NCBI GenBank assembly: GCA_905221615.1
Contig: CAJNDT010000147.1
Span: 940,391 to 1,004,390, forward strand
Origin: Symbiodinium sp. CCMP2592
Taxonomy: Eukaryota; Sar; Dinophyceae; Suessiales; Symbiodiniaceae
Reading direction: 5' to 3'
Length of the DNA: 64,000 bases
Part shown: positions 40,509 to 50,339 of the stretch, one piece after another
Layout of the letters: every line of letters begins with the position of its first letter
Numbering within the stretch: the stretch's first letter is position 1
Notes under the pieces: generated by a model
The model's database searches: none
Seen by the model: the letters and a program-made list of their open reading frames with translations, nothing else
Told to the model about the DNA's origin: nothing
Translations under genes and position numbers: made by a program

Positions 40509-40525
40509 ATATATGTATATGTATG

Positions 40526-40572
<47 letters not shown>
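40470..40572. repeat. (TA)n/(TATG)n microsatellite
   Basis: Pure TA with GTATGTATA interruptions, ending at the first base of MITE H. Confidence 0.95.
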
Positions 40573-40574
<2 letters not shown>

Positions 40575-40702
40575 AAGGGTAAAAGGAGGGACCCTTAATA
40601 AGGACCCCTAGGTATATACCCTTACTATAGCTCTTATATACCCATTATATAGCCCATTATAGGGTATGGGTCCCCATTAAGGGTCCCTCCTTTTCCCCTT
40701 TG
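40573..40702. mobile_element. MITE family H, complete
   Basis: CCAAGGGTAAAAGGAGGG and CCCTCCTTTTCCCCTTTG ends, 130 bp, TA-rich centre (TATATACCC/GGGTAT). Confidence 0.82.
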
Positions 40703-41020
40703 ACTATAAACCGTAAACTCTAAACTTATAAACCCTAAACCCCAAACCTAAACCCTAAACCCTAAACTGCCGTAAACCCTCTCAGTCCGAAGCCCTGAAC
40801 CCTGCAAAACGGCTGAGACCCCTGCACTGGATTCGCTGCTTGCATTTTGAGCGCTAAGCGCGAGACCCTGAGCGAGCTAAGCTGTAGAAGTCTAGGGGTT
40901 AGGGGTTCTGTAGGGGTCAGCGGTTGTTGAAAGCTTCCGGAATTATTGAACTCCGTGGCTATACGACGGAACTAAGCGAGCTTTCTGACAGGCTTTGACG
41001 TGCCGGGGGGCGGCAAGGTC
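40703..41020. other. Telomere-like patch and unassigned sequence
   Basis: CCCTAAA variants at 40705-40770; the remainder has no recognised feature. Confidence 0.45.
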
Positions 41021-41025
41021 ACCCC

Positions 41026-41352
41026 TCAATTCATGGGCTGCAACTGTTTCAACAAGCCGTAGACATGGTGCTGTCGTTGTTCAGGGTGGCAAATCTTCTT
41101 GGGGGCTGTGACTTGGGAGATTCCAGGTGCAAGTGCTAGTGTGTGGAGTTGAGGGCAGAGCTTTGAGGGCCCCGTGCACCGCGTCGCTACCGTTCCTTCT
41201 GCATTACTGTATTCGTATTCCCCATGTTCTAATACATGATGTACCTGCTTCAACACGTATGCCTTCAGGTGCAAGAGCCAGGATGCATGCCGGCGGTATC
41301 TCGGGAACAGCCCAGGCGGCTCATCGTTCTGGTCCCCCCTAGAACCTACACC
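41026..41352 (-). CDS. Coding block of about 108 codons
   Basis: Open minus frame from the edge of MITE J to TGA: DQNDEPPGLFPRYRRHASW, LHLKAYVLKQVHHVLEHGE, YEYSNAEGTVATRC, then KICHPEQRQHHVYGLLKQL and QPMN at the C-terminus. There is no ATG until the final Met-Asn, so this would be a terminal exon with the start upstream, beyond the J element. His-rich; no family recognised. Length and composition make it one of the better coding calls. Confidence 0.48.
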   Translation of the reverse strand, partial: GVGSRGDQNDEPPGLFPRYRRHASWLLHLKAYVLKQVHHVLEHGEYEYSNAEGTVATRCTGPSKLCPQLHTLALAPGISQVTAPKKICHPEQRQHHVYGLLKQLQPMN

Positions 41353-41442
41353 TAGTTGTCCAGTATCCTAGGCTTACTCAAGGTTAACCTTTGGGATCAT
41401 ATACTTAGGCGTTATCACACCCCAGAAAGGACAAAGGTTAGC
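41352..41442. mobile_element. MITE family J
   Basis: TAGTTGTCCAGTATCCTAGG then AAGGTTAACCTTTGG; the right arm is degraded (AAAGGTTAGC). Confidence 0.65.
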
Positions 41443-41444
41443 TT

Positions 41445-41760
41445 GGGAGTGGTGCACATGGTGCAGGTGGAATCGAATGCGTTGTGTCTGTGTCTGGCTG
41501 TGGTACATTTGCCCTTCTTCGCTGTGCGCAGCGGGATGAAAGCTGTGCCTCTTGAAGATACCACTCGTGCTACAATGCTGGGTCTCGGCGCTCCTACTAA
41601 GAAACCTCAACCCTAAAACCCTCATGTACAGCAGCCGACTCTCGACCAAAACCCAAACCAAAGTCTACAAGGCTTCATCCAGGGCAGGTTCTTTCTGTAA
41701 CACCCGTGTGGAACCACTTACAGAGACTGCTGAGGAAGCCCCACTTCGGAGAACCAAATG
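41445..41760 (+). other. Coding-like stretch, frame uncertain
   Basis: One plus frame to 41616 (SLGVVHMVQVESNALCLCL, RSGMKAVPLEDTTRATMLG) and another to 41764 (CNTRVEPLTETAEEAPLRR) are open; a minus frame (41374-41661) competes. Confidence 0.22.
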
Positions 41761-41774
41761 TTGAAAAGCTGAAA

Positions 41775-41930
41775 TTGCCCTCGACCCTAAGACTGTAAAC
41801 CCCTGAACCGTGAACCCCAAAACCCAGAACCCCAAAATCCGAAAACCCTAAACGGAAAGACTGCAACACGTATTACAACCCTAAACCCCTATAACCTCGA
41901 AACCCAAAACCCAAAGTCATAAATCCTCCA
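41775..41930. repeat. Degenerate telomere-like tract
   Basis: CCCTAAA, CCCCAAA and CCCGAAA variants. Confidence 0.65.
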
Positions 41931-42082
41931 GTGAGTTGTCCTTTAAGCCCTTCGAAAAATGATTTACTATTGTGGTTCTCTACAACATAGTAGGTGAAAT
42001 CCAAGAAGATCGCAAAGGACAACCCAGTCCAGGACTGTGGCCGGCCCCTGGTGTGCGTGTTGTGCCTCGGCTCTTTGAGATT

Positions 42083-42184
42083 TGGGGTGTTGTCAAAATT
42101 AGGGTCCTTTTTGGGTCGCGATTGTAGTACGGCACCTAATATTTAGGGCACCCAAAAAGGGGCCCCAATTTTGACAGCTACCCA
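42083..42184. mobile_element. MITE family C
   Basis: TGGGGTGTTGTCAAAATTAG and CAATTTTGACAGCTACCCA. Confidence 0.82.
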
Positions 42185-42399
42185 TTTAAGGCTCGTTTAA
42201 GGGGTTTTAGGGCTTTCAGGGTTTAGGTTGGGATTGTCGGGTGTTCTGAAGATGTTGGGTTCCTTGTCCAATCCTTCATTCGAAGGATCCGACTGTATTG
42301 CACTGGGGCTTTACATTATGGTCCCTCATATTCTGAAGCTTCGATTCGTACCTTTAGGGTTTGGGTGAATGGAGGGCTTTCCTATTCACGGCTTCAGGT

Positions 42400-42762
42400 T
42401 CAGGCGCTCGCCGTGCGTGCGTTATCAAACAGAGATGAGTAGATTATTGGGGGTTTACAATTATATGTTACTGATACTGGGACCAAGTGAACAGAAATAT
42501 CATTATCATTAAAATTACTAAATTCTGTTCGTTCAGATCCCAAAGTTGGCAGAGAGAGAGTTTTCATGAACAAGCAGGCGCGCGATTTAGGATTTGCACG
42601 TGCCTTAGGACTCGATTTTGCGGTGCACGGCTCGGAGTCGAAACTCTTTTCCAAAGATAACATAACAACTCGAACATCAGGCAAACTAAAGACAAGGAAA
42701 AGGATAGGCACAACACAGTAAGAAACAACAGCAGCTAGCCCGTGCAGGGGCCATGTTCCTAT
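42400..42762 (-). CDS. Open frame with a hydrophobic segment
   Basis: About 120 codons open after a TAG. The first third is hydrophobic (LAAVVSYCVVPILFLVFSL), consistent with one membrane span. The rest is polar (KSSPKARANPKSRACLFMK, TEFSNFNDNDISVHLVPVS) and ends in TARTASA-like residues before the stop. Met codons occur only after the hydrophobic part. Unrecognised. Confidence 0.35.
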   Translation of the reverse strand: MGTWPLHGLAAVVSYCVVPILFLVFSLPDVRVVMLSLEKSFDSEPCTAKSSPKARANPKSRACLFMKTLSLPTLGSERTEFSNFNDNDISVHLVPVSVTYNCKPPIIYSSLFDNARTASA

Positions 42763-42790
42763 CTAGCAGGGCTTCCCATATGGGTAATCA

Positions 42791-42890
42791 TAGTTGTCCA
42801 GTAATAAAATGAAAATAAACGTTAACCTTTGGGGTCATACACGGAGCATACTACCCAAAAAAGTTAAACGCTACCTACTCTGCTACTAAG
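42791..42890. mobile_element. MITE family J
   Basis: TAGTTGTCCAGTAATAAAAT and CTACCTACTCTGCTACTAAG ends. Confidence 0.78.
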
Positions 42891-43069
42891 TGATGTGAGA
42901 GCAAAGTATATTCTGAAATGTACACATGGGCTTTCAGAGGATGGATCGCGGCATGTGCTCAGTGTTGCCTTAAGGGATACTAGGCTCCCCAGTGTCCCCG
43001 TAGAAAGCAGGAGACCCTGGTCCTTGCATCCAGTTTTAGTAGGGGAACCCTAAGCCCAAACCCCGAACT

Positions 43070-43180
43070 CTAGACCTAAGAGTAGTCTAGGAATGAAAAG
43101 GGTGCCCTTGTTGGTGAAAATGGAGTTATAAGGGAACCTGAACCCTTAAAAAGGGAATAAGGGCCTACTCTGGGTCCTAG
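43070..43180. mobile_element. MITE family M with a 4-bp duplication
   Basis: CTAGACCTAAGAGTAG and CCTACTCTGGGTCCTAG ends; AACT on both sides (43066-43069, 43181-43184). Confidence 0.82.
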
Positions 43181-43441
43181 AACTCTAAACCCTGAAGCGA
43201 ATAGAAGGGGAAAAGGGTACTACTGGGGAACCCAAAGCCCCAGCTGCCCTTCGTGGAAGTCAGCTTGGACTTAGGGTTCAAGGTTTTGGGTTTCGGATTC
43301 AAGGTTTGCATGTGCGTTGGCTTTGTCTTGGCTTTCTGACCTAAACCGCTAAACACTGAACCCGGAGCCCGAACCCTAAACCATAAACTGGGAACCTTAA
43401 TATGTAGATTTGCCTTGGAACCGAAAACAAAACGAACTACA

Positions 43442-43633
43442 ATGGAGACTATAGAAATCATTTCGGATTTCGAGTTTGGGGGACCTCTTCGTGATTCTCA
43501 TTCTAGCATCGGAGTCCGAAATTTGATAATACTATCAGCCCTCGTGGCCCGAAGATATGGCCCATGTATATCATCCACAATGTCTATTCAGGTGCATAAG
43601 GTTCCTTCATGGGGAGTGCAGCTTCCTTTTTAA
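43442..43633 (+). CDS. Unrecognised 63-residue ORF
   Basis: ATG start METIEIISDFEFGGPLRDS, then GVRNLIILSALVARRYGPC and HKVPSWGVQLPF, stop TAA. Balanced composition; it lies just left of MITE J. It could be a small protein or a first exon. Confidence 0.38.
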   Translation: METIEIISDFEFGGPLRDSHSSIGVRNLIILSALVARRYGPCISSTMSIQVHKVPSWGVQLPF

Positions 43634-43642
43634 GCATGAAAC

Positions 43643-43752
43643 TTACTTGTCCAGTATCCTGGGGAACTATAAGGGGGTAGCCTTCGGGGGCATGTCCGAC
43701 TTTGGAGGGATGATCGTACCCAAGAAAGGTTAAAGGTTACCTACTCTACTAC
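43643..43752. mobile_element. MITE family J
   Basis: ACTTGTCCAGTATCCTGG and AAGGTTAAAGGTTACC, CTACTCTACTAC end. Confidence 0.75.
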
Positions 43753-43785
43753 CCTGAACCCTAAACTCTAAACCCTACTGCTACT

Positions 43786-43893
43786 GCTGTTGATGATATA
43801 AATAAAACCTGCATTACCTGAAAGACCCTAAACTCTGGGATTTATGGTATATTCCTTATTTTGGGTAATGCAGGATTCATATCACGAACCGTA
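43786..43893. mobile_element. MITE family D
   Basis: TGCTGTTGATGATATAAATA left, GATTCATATCACGAACCGTA right; slightly decayed. Confidence 0.82.
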
Positions 43894-43969
43894 CGAGGGA
43901 AAGCTCCATGCCAGGGTTGTCGTCGAGCCTTGAAGCCTGCTTTGTCTCTACATCGAAAACTTCAATGAA

Positions 43970-44035
43970 GTTTTAGGGGTTTAGGGTTTAAGGTTTGGGG
44001 TTTAGGCTAAGGGTTTATTTAGGGTTTAGGGAGGA
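43970..44035. repeat. Telomere-like tract
   Basis: TTTAGGG and TTTAGGGG units. Confidence 0.8.
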
Positions 44036-44139
44036 CCTTCATCTGCCGTAGAGGAAGCCATGGCCCTAAACTCCGAGCCCCATACCCTCAAGTAGTCATA
44101 CACGATAAGACATTTACTTTAGAATCCGTTCTGTTACGT

Positions 44140-44225
44140 TGCACTTCATTACTTCTCTTGAATTACATTATACTATACTTCTTACACTATTATACTATAC
44201 TTCATTACTTCGTTATACTTCCGTA
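44140..44225. repeat. TTACTATACT-type simple sequence
   Basis: CATTACTTC/TATACTATACTTC motifs repeat irregularly. 44226-44370 has no recognised feature. Confidence 0.6.
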
Positions 44226-44369
44226 AAATGTAGCCCACTTCTGGTGCAACCAGGGCTTCGAGGCGGAAAAGCGCCGTAACCCGTAACGACCCGAGGCCGA
44301 AAGCCGAAGAGCGAAAAAAATAAGTACCCGAAGCAACCCTCGGCCAAAAGAAGCCGCCTGTTCGGGACG

Positions 44370-44475
44370 TAGGGTTTAGGTTTTAGGAGGGTTTAGGATG
44401 GTCTAGGAGGGTTTTGGAAGGGTTTAGGAGGGTTTAGGAGGGCTTAGGAGGGTTTAGGAGGGTTTAGGGTTAGGG
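44370..44475. repeat. Variant tract, (GGTTTAGGAG)n
   Basis: A ten-base variant, GGTTTAGGAG, repeats about seven times, unlike the usual heptamer. Confidence 0.85.
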
Positions 44476-44489
44476 CTTAGATCAAGCCA

Positions 44490-44640
44490 AAGATGCCAGC
44501 TGGTCGAAAGATTGGCTTTGACTCTGCATCTGCGCTAACCTCACCTGCAGAAAAAGCGGCGAGTTCAGTCCGTCAGTTACACCGCTGTCTGCTTTATACC
44601 CCTCTAAACCCTAAACCCCTAAACCTTGAACCCTGAACCC
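44490..44640 (+). CDS. Short ATG frame
   Basis: MPAGRKIGFDSASALTSPA, EKAASSVRQLHRCLLY, continuing into CCCTAAA-derived residues to TGA. Good ATG context (AAGATGCC); the 3' part is probably not genuine coding. Confidence 0.28.
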
Positions 44641-44662
44641 TAAACCCCTAAACCCTAAACCC
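44590..44662. repeat. Telomere-like tract
   Basis: CCCCTAAACCCTAAACC units. Confidence 0.85.
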
Positions 44663-45078
44663 AAGGGACTGCAGCCCCGAAGCACAAAGAGCTCTGAAAG
44701 GGTCTCATGCCTTCAGTCTAAGTGTGTCGGAAATGACGTTCTACACTCCCGATGCCCCCAGAATCCAAAAGCCATGAATTAAGCAACATACAGTACCTTA
44801 CACCAAATATCAATCACTACCAAGGCTTCCGGAGTAGTGCGTGAGTGAGCGGTTTGGGAGTCAAGTGTTACCGGGAGAGGCCCCCTTTCCCTTCCCTCCG
44901 GGCCTGGAGATCTTGCAAGACCTTGTACGCCATGTCCTGTATTGATATTGTTTGGGGCTTAGGCGCTAAACCCCAATACCGTAATTTAGGACCTAAACCT
45001 TGCCACGCTGCCGAGTCCCGATCCTTTCTCAGGTGACATCCCTCATACGGGGGCTTAATTATGAAAAGTGCTGTAACA

Positions 45079-45175
45079 TAGGGGTCTTAATAACTAGACT
45101 TGGGTTTTGGGGGTTCCTTTTTATGATTGTAGTATATTTTTCCCCCAAACCGTATTGTAATTATTATGGCCCCTA
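45079..45175. mobile_element. MITE family F
   Basis: TAGGGGTCTTAATAACTAG and GTAATTATTATGGCCCCTA. Confidence 0.8.
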
Positions 45176-45304
45176 AACCCTAAACCCTAAACCGGGGGCC
45201 CCTACTTTACACCACAGCTTCACTCGATCGCGGAGGTTGGGGTTGGGGACCTGGTTTTAGACGGATCTAGTCCCCTTGTGAAGTTCAGGCCGAACCTCTA
45301 AAAG

Positions 45305-45371
45305 GGTTTATAGGGTTTAGGGTTTAGGGGTTTAGGGTTTAGGGGTTTAGGGTTTAGGGGTTTAGGGGTTT
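45305..45371. repeat. Telomere tract on the 3' side of the long ORF
   Basis: TTTAGGG/TTTAGGGG units, ending five bases before the stop codon of the ORF at 45377. Confidence 0.9.
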
Positions 45372-45376
45372 CTTTT

Positions 45377-46540
45377 TTAAGCCTGACGTACCAGTTCATC
45401 ACCAAACTGTGACAAAGGCTTGAGCCATTTTGCTTGGCTGTGGTTCTTGCAAACAGGACGTTCGCCCGAATTCAGCATCTCCTTGAGATTCCAGTCGGGC
45501 AGCACTTCAGCCACCAAATCGCGCAACATTTTGTTGCCTGGCCTAGCATCGCAAAGTGCGGCTAGGTTTTCGAATTTCTTCAACACGCCGAAATGCTTGT
45601 CAATCTTCTCGATACAGTCACGCTTCAGCATGTCGTTCCACGTGCAGATCATCTTCATACTCGCTGGGTCGTACTCGTGTGCTGCAGCCAGTACATCGCA
45701 AACCGCGCACCAGCTATTCAGCGCAACGACCCATACCAGATCCGTGTGAGCGCTGTAACCATTCAACTTTTTCGCAGCACTGTTTGGCAGATTTCCCGAC
45801 CAGTTTGTGCTGCTGATCGGCGCTTTGATCCTACTCTTGGTCGTCCTCTTCACCTCTTTCATGACTGGGATCTCTTTGTCTACCCATTCCATGTAATCCA
45901 AGCTCATGCTCTCACCTAGCGCCTTGTGCAACTTACTTCCTGGTTGTGCTCTCGGTGGCCTCTTTGGCGCCCTTGGCAACCAACATGCTACGCCGCAAGC
46001 GCCACATGTGTGTTTTGCGTCAAGTCCTTCTTTCTCTCGCATCCGCATCACTTTCTGAAAGTGCTGCCAGTGTGCCCAGCATGAGCTCATTGCCGCATCT
46101 GAGCGACACGTCGCCCATTCAGCTGGTTTCAAATCTGTCAGGTAGTCCGGATCTACTCCGCCACCGTTGATCGCAGCTGGTGCCACCAGATAGGAAACCG
46201 GAACTTTGTGAATTTCTTGAGCACTCTCTTTCTCCTGACTCACACGTTTCCGCGATTTGTTGCTCGATGAAGTGCTGCTCGAGATCTCCGATGTCGTACT
46301 TGCATCACTCAGCCTCTTGATGTCTCTCTCGAGATGTTCCTCTTTGACTGAGATTGATGCCCAGTACCCTACACATACTCGCAAGTAGCACCTCATGCTC
46401 TGCGGGCTCGCTCCTCTGCGCTGCATTGCTGAAGCCATTGCCACCATCGCGGTTGCACCACTGATCGGATCTCTGTAAGGCGCATTCTGTGGTGTGCTGA
46501 TGACACACGCTGCAATCATCCTGCTTATAGCGAACCACAT
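45377..46540 (-). CDS. Unrecognised 387-residue protein
   Basis: The longest credible frame in the window. It is open from a TGA at 46577-46579; the first ATG is at 46540 (MWFAISRMIAACV), giving 387 residues; starting earlier would need GTG (399). Numbering from the GTG: Ser-rich linker 97-106 followed by basic KSRKR (107-111, a possible nuclear signal); Cys cluster HTCGACGVAC (189-198); a second CxxC at 290-293 (WCAVC); a third Cys/His pair near 376-379. The spacing could bind zinc but matches no family I can name. C-terminal third is helical and charged. No introns are evident, and TTTAGGG tracts in the same orientation abut both sides. A-rich bases follow the stop (TAAAAAAG), so a retrocopy is one possibility. 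Not recognised; coding status judged from length, composition and lack of low complexity. Confidence 0.68.
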   Translation of the reverse strand: MWFAISRMIAACVISTPQNAPYRDPISGATAMVAMASAMQRRGASPQSMRCYLRVCVGYWASISVKEEHLERDIKRLSDASTTSEISSSTSSSNKSRKRVSQEKESAQEIHKVPVSYLVAPAAINGGGVDPDYLTDLKPAEWATCRSDAAMSSCWAHWQHFQKVMRMREKEGLDAKHTCGACGVACWLPRAPKRPPRAQPGSKLHKALGESMSLDYMEWVDKEIPVMKEVKRTTKSRIKAPISSTNWSGNLPNSAAKKLNGYSAHTDLVWVVALNSWCAVCDVLAAAHEYDPASMKMICTWNDMLKRDCIEKIDKHFGVLKKFENLAALCDARPGNKMLRDLVAEVLPDWNLKEMLNSGERPVCKNHSQAKWLKPLSQFGDELVRQA

Positions 46541-46579
46541 GTCTCGCCGCTTTCGGATGTGTGCACCCGTAGCCACTCA

Positions 46580-46648
46580 GGGGTTTAGGGTTTAGGGTTT
46601 TAGGGTTTAGGGTTTAGGGTTATGGTTTAGGGTCTAGGGTTTAGGGTT
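46580..46648. repeat. Telomere tract on the 5' side of the long ORF
   Basis: TTTAGGG units starting within a few bases of the upstream stop of the ORF; same orientation as the tract at 45305. Confidence 0.92.
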
Positions 46649-46759
46649 CGTTTATCTGTTAAAGGGACTCCCTGTTGGTATAGAAAGGAAGTTGACAAGC
46701 TTCGGCTTCCAAAATGATTAACGCTTGTGGCTCCAAGTAGCCAAACGGAAATATACTTA

Positions 46760-46863
46760 TTACCTGTAGTCTCCATTGTAGTTCTTGCTTTGGCTTAACC
46801 AAATATATAATTAGGATCCTGTAAAGTAACCCCAAAAAGGAACTACAGTGGATACTACAGGTA
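46760..46863. mobile_element. MITE family P
   Basis: TACCTGTAGTCTCCATTG faces CAGTGGATACTACAGGTA; TA at both ends. One arm recurs at 48427-48447. Confidence 0.78.
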
Positions 46864-46864
46864 G

Positions 46865-46990
46865 AAGTTCGACCCAAATATTCTGAATAGCCGCTTACGC
46901 CTTGAGTGACTTGAGACACGGTGTCCTCTGACTCGTTGGTGGCTCCGGTCTGGGTCCTCTCCAAGGCAATCCGATAAAACTCACACCCCG
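46865..46990 (-). other. Coding-like segment
   Basis: Minus frame ERTQTGATNESEDTVSQVT, QGVSGYSEYLG runs into MITE P. Unrecognised. Confidence 0.2.
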
Positions 46991-47125
46991 AAACCCGAAC
47001 GCTGCAAGCACTTAATCCTCTACCCTGAGACTTAACATAACCTGAAAACCCTTAACACTAGTCTATATCTTTCCAAAGCACGAGCCCTATACCCCAAACT
47101 GGGAACTTAAAGCAAGTCACCCTAT

Positions 47126-47127
<2 letters not shown>

Positions 47128-47160
<33 letters not shown>

Positions 47161-47169
47161 ACTGCTACG

Positions 47170-47205
<36 letters not shown>

Positions 47206-47245
47206 GCTGCTTCTACTGCAACTGCAACTGCTACGGTTCCTGCTG
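47128..47245. repeat. (CTG)n/(CTA)n microsatellite
   Basis: CTG repeats followed by CTA repeats and CTGCAACTGC variants. Poly-Leu/Ser frames here are artefacts. Confidence 0.95.
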
Positions 47246-47930
47246 CTCCTCCTACTATTGCTCCGACAGAGAAGAGCTCCTAGCCCCAAAACCCTGGAAG
47301 AAAAGCTTGGGGTTAAGGGTTCCCCCCTCAGCAAAAATCGGAGGCTGTATGCCCCAAGCTTGGGCATTGCAAGGCAGATTCTGGTGAGCTCTGAAATCGT
47401 ATGTACTCCGGCCCCAAAGGCACCAAATACTAAGCCAGTTAAAAAGCCCCATACCCCTCAATTAAGGAACGCTCCGTGTTCCGAAGGCTTAGATGTTAAT
47501 GCTGTAAGGATGACGGTTTCGGGTTTGGAGTTTAGGGTTCTGGACTCGTGTACGCCGCCGTGGGCAAGGGGTTAAGGTTGCAGTGTCAGGGGCTATGAGG
47601 TTTAACACTCAGGTGTTAAAGGTGGGGTTTGGCACTGCGTTAATTGCACGAGCCCAATACACTCAACAGCCTGTAGTCAAGAAATACTCCTAAAAACAAG
47701 GTAGGAAAACCTACGTGAGTTGTATATTTACACCATCAGCAATTACAATACCCTGATAGATCTCTGAAAGGGGCCCTTCCAAGGAAAGCTTGAAGGAACC
47801 AAGCGGTTTTGCTTGCTTATCAGGGATATTGCCTCTCCGTTCTTTTCGCAGTTGAGATTGGGGTTTGGGGGTGAGGGCTCAGAACCTGAAAAGCATTCCA
47901 ACGTCACAAAACCTTTATATACACAACCCT
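47246..47930. other. Unassigned sequence
   Basis: A plus frame continues from the microsatellite to 47575 (RRLYAPSLGIARQILVSSE) but its start is in the repeat; nothing else recognised. Confidence 0.25.
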
Positions 47931-47937
47931 AACCCTG

Positions 47938-48060
47938 TATGAGTGTCCGTGTACCAAAGTAGTACATAGTCTGACCCCAGCGTAACTATAAAGGGACGAC
48001 TTTCGGGCCAAAGTACATCTCATCTGAATACTTGGACTGTCAGGGTAGGCCCACCCACAA
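47938..48060. mobile_element. Palindromic element, family O, diverged
   Basis: GTCCGTGTACCAAAGTAG and GGCCAAAGTACATCTC with ACTTGGACTGTCAGGG end; related to 36989. Confidence 0.45.
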
Positions 48061-48182
48061 ACAGACTCAACCGTTATGGATCGTAAACCCTAAAACCAGG
48101 TCACTACAAACCCAAATCAGAAAACCTGAGGGTGGCAGGCCTGACTGACTGACCTGCTGTGCTCTGTCGTAAATCCGAAGCA

Positions 48183-48402
48183 TACTTGAAGGCTCATGGG
48201 ACTTAGTAAGGTTTTATAAGTAGGATATAATTAGGATAACCCCACTTAGGGGACTTATAACCCCAATTATAACCTACTTACTAAGTCCCATGATCCTCTA
48301 AGTAGACCCTAAACCCTAAACCCCATAGATCCCTTTAAGGAACCCTATAGATCCCTTTAAGGAGCCCTTTAAAGGAACCTAAGCCTCACGATCCTCTGAA
48401 TA
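48183..48402. mobile_element. MITE family G (subtype 2) with an X insert at its right end
   Basis: TACTTGAAGGCTCATGGG ... CCCATGATCCTCTAAGTA (to 48304), then an 82-bp insert (48305-48386) starting GACCCTAAACCC and containing GATCCCTTTAAGG twice. The element tip then repeats as CACGATCCTCTGAATA (48387-48402; 13 of 16 identical). Confidence 0.75.
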
Positions 48403-48459
48403 ATGTTGGTCAATCAGAGCCGGGACCTACAATGGAGACTACAGGTAGGGCTCCGCTTG

Positions 48460-48584
48460 CGCACGTACTGTAATAATAGTAATAAGAGTAATAATAGTAA
48501 TAGTAATAACAATAATAATCGTAATAATAATAGTAGTAATAATAATAACAATAATAATAACAATAATAGTAATAATAAGAGTAA

Positions 48585-48643
<59 letters not shown>

Positions 48644-48915
48644 ATAATAATAGTAGTAATAATAAAGATAATAATAATAATAGTAATAATAATAATAATA
48701 GTTATAATAATAGTGAAAATAATAATCGTAATAATAGTAATAATAGGAATAATAGTAATAGTACTAATAGTAGTAATAAGAATAAGTAAGAATAGTAATA
48801 ATAATAATGTTAATAATAAACATAGTAATAACAGTAATAATAATGATAACAATAATAGCAATATGTACAGTAATAATAATAATAATAGTAATAATAGTAG
48901 TAATTGTCATAATAT
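48460..48915. repeat. (AAT)n/(AGT)n microsatellite
   Basis: AATAGT/AATAAT triplets with a pure (AGT)n core at about 48585-48640. Poly-Asn/Ser/Thr frames are artefacts. A family P arm lies directly to the left. Confidence 0.96.
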
Positions 48916-49159
48916 AGGGGTCTCCTATACCCGGTTCTGCAGGGCGTTCTCGGGGGGTCGGGTAAGGCCACTCCCCTACTCAATTGGCACCCGAGTTACT
49001 GTGTCGCACACTCCGGCAATAGGATTGCGGCTTCGGGTTTGCTGCGTAGGTGTTCAGCAGCCACCTTTTAATTAGTGCGGTGTCCCAGCAGCGAAAAACG
49101 AGCTAGTGTAGACTAGAATGTCAACACTGCTGCACAGAACAAACTGAGGCCCTTATAAT

Positions 49160-49435
49160 ATGCCGATCGCCATAAACTCAGACAGTGCATACAAGGATTT
49201 TTGCCAGGCCTGGGTGGATCCATCGCCATCACCCCCGGCTCGGGCACCGATGTCCTGGTTTAGAAGTCGGTTTAGTGGTTTGGGGGCTAGGACTGGGATT
49301 ATAGTAGGCTACAAGGATCCCTCCAAAGGCTACAAGGATCCCTCCAACAACCAACATCTACACTCACCAGCTATATTGACCAGACAAGACGTGCGGTATG
49401 CAAGCAAATCTGTTTCGTTCGATATTCTACTATAG
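49160..49435 (+). CDS. Unrecognised 91-residue ORF with an internal duplication
   Basis: ATG start MPIAINSDSAYKDFCQAWV. A Pro/Ser patch follows, then GYKDPSKGYKDPS, encoded by two perfect 18-bp repeats (about 49306-49347), and a tail ILTRQDVRYASKSVSFDIL. Stop TAG. No domain recognised; balanced composition supports coding. Confidence 0.36.
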   Translation: MPIAINSDSAYKDFCQAWVDPSPSPPARAPMSWFRSRFSGLGARTGIIVGYKDPSKGYKDPSNNQHLHSPAILTRQDVRYASKSVSFDILL

Positions 49436-49439
49436 CCTG

Positions 49440-49820
49440 CACTGGATGACCAGTATTGTGGCCATGGAGCAACTAGGTAACCCAAAACCCTACAGTACAT
49501 GCCCCAAAACGTTCAACTCGAAACTCCCAGGGCAACCATGTGATATGATTTCAGTGCGCAATAGATGATGCAGAACCTCGAAACCACAAGGCCTTGAACA
49601 TCTGAAAAGCGAAAGCAGCAAACAAAACATCACCAAACAGACTCTGAAGAAACACCACAAATACCAACAAAACCCCCCCCTTAATTATAATTCGAAGCCT
49701 AAGCACGCCTTTAAGACTACCTGGGTGTCGAAGTTTTGGGGACAAAGGCCTGCAGGCTTCGCACTTTCATAAAGGGCCCCGACAAAAAGCTGGCTCTTGG
49801 GTCCAGGGTTTGGGGGCGTC
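49440..49820. other. No recognised feature
   Basis: Low repeat content; overlapping weak frames only. Confidence 0.3.
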
Positions 49821-49827
49821 TGAGAAG

Positions 49828-49932
49828 TACGGTTGATGATATAAATCCTGCACTACCTTAAGGACCCTAGACTATGGGATTAATGGTATATTCCTTCATA
49901 TGGGAAGTGCAGGATTTATATCATCAACAGTA
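49828..49932. mobile_element. MITE family D
   Basis: TACGGTTGATGATATAAATC and GATTTATATCATCAACAGTA. Confidence 0.9.
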
Positions 49933-50339
49933 TAACCTAGGCTCAAGTTAACTTTTCTCAAAAAGTGGCTGACGTCTAATGTCTGCAGGCGGCCAAGGAC
50001 AAAGGAACCACCGTTAAACGAAAAGTCTTGTACAGTTAGAACCCATGAACTACAACCCCGCATACAGCCCTACGCTGTAAACGGTGTCATTCTCAAACCT
50101 TTCGTAGCTACGACATGAGGCACCCATAGGTTGAAGCAGCCCCATAGAAGACCCACACCCTGAAACCTCCAACCCCAGAACCAAAGCCCGAGAAAATCCA
50201 TGCAAATCGCATCAGCCCGCTTGAAGCCCCTGCAAAAACTTGGTGACATGCTAACCTGGACATCAAAATCCGGTGGCAATAGGACCCTGCGTGTATGCGA
50301 TGTATGTTCGGCGCGTTTTGGTTCTTGGAACTTTAAACT

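Noticed and set aside
45420-46170. Plus-strand frames of 74-109 codons opposite the long ORF
   Set aside because: Shadows of the minus-strand gene; the 387-residue frame is longer and has better composition.
48403-48861. Poly-Asn/Ser and poly-Thr/Ile frames
   Set aside because: Translation of the AAT/AGT microsatellite.
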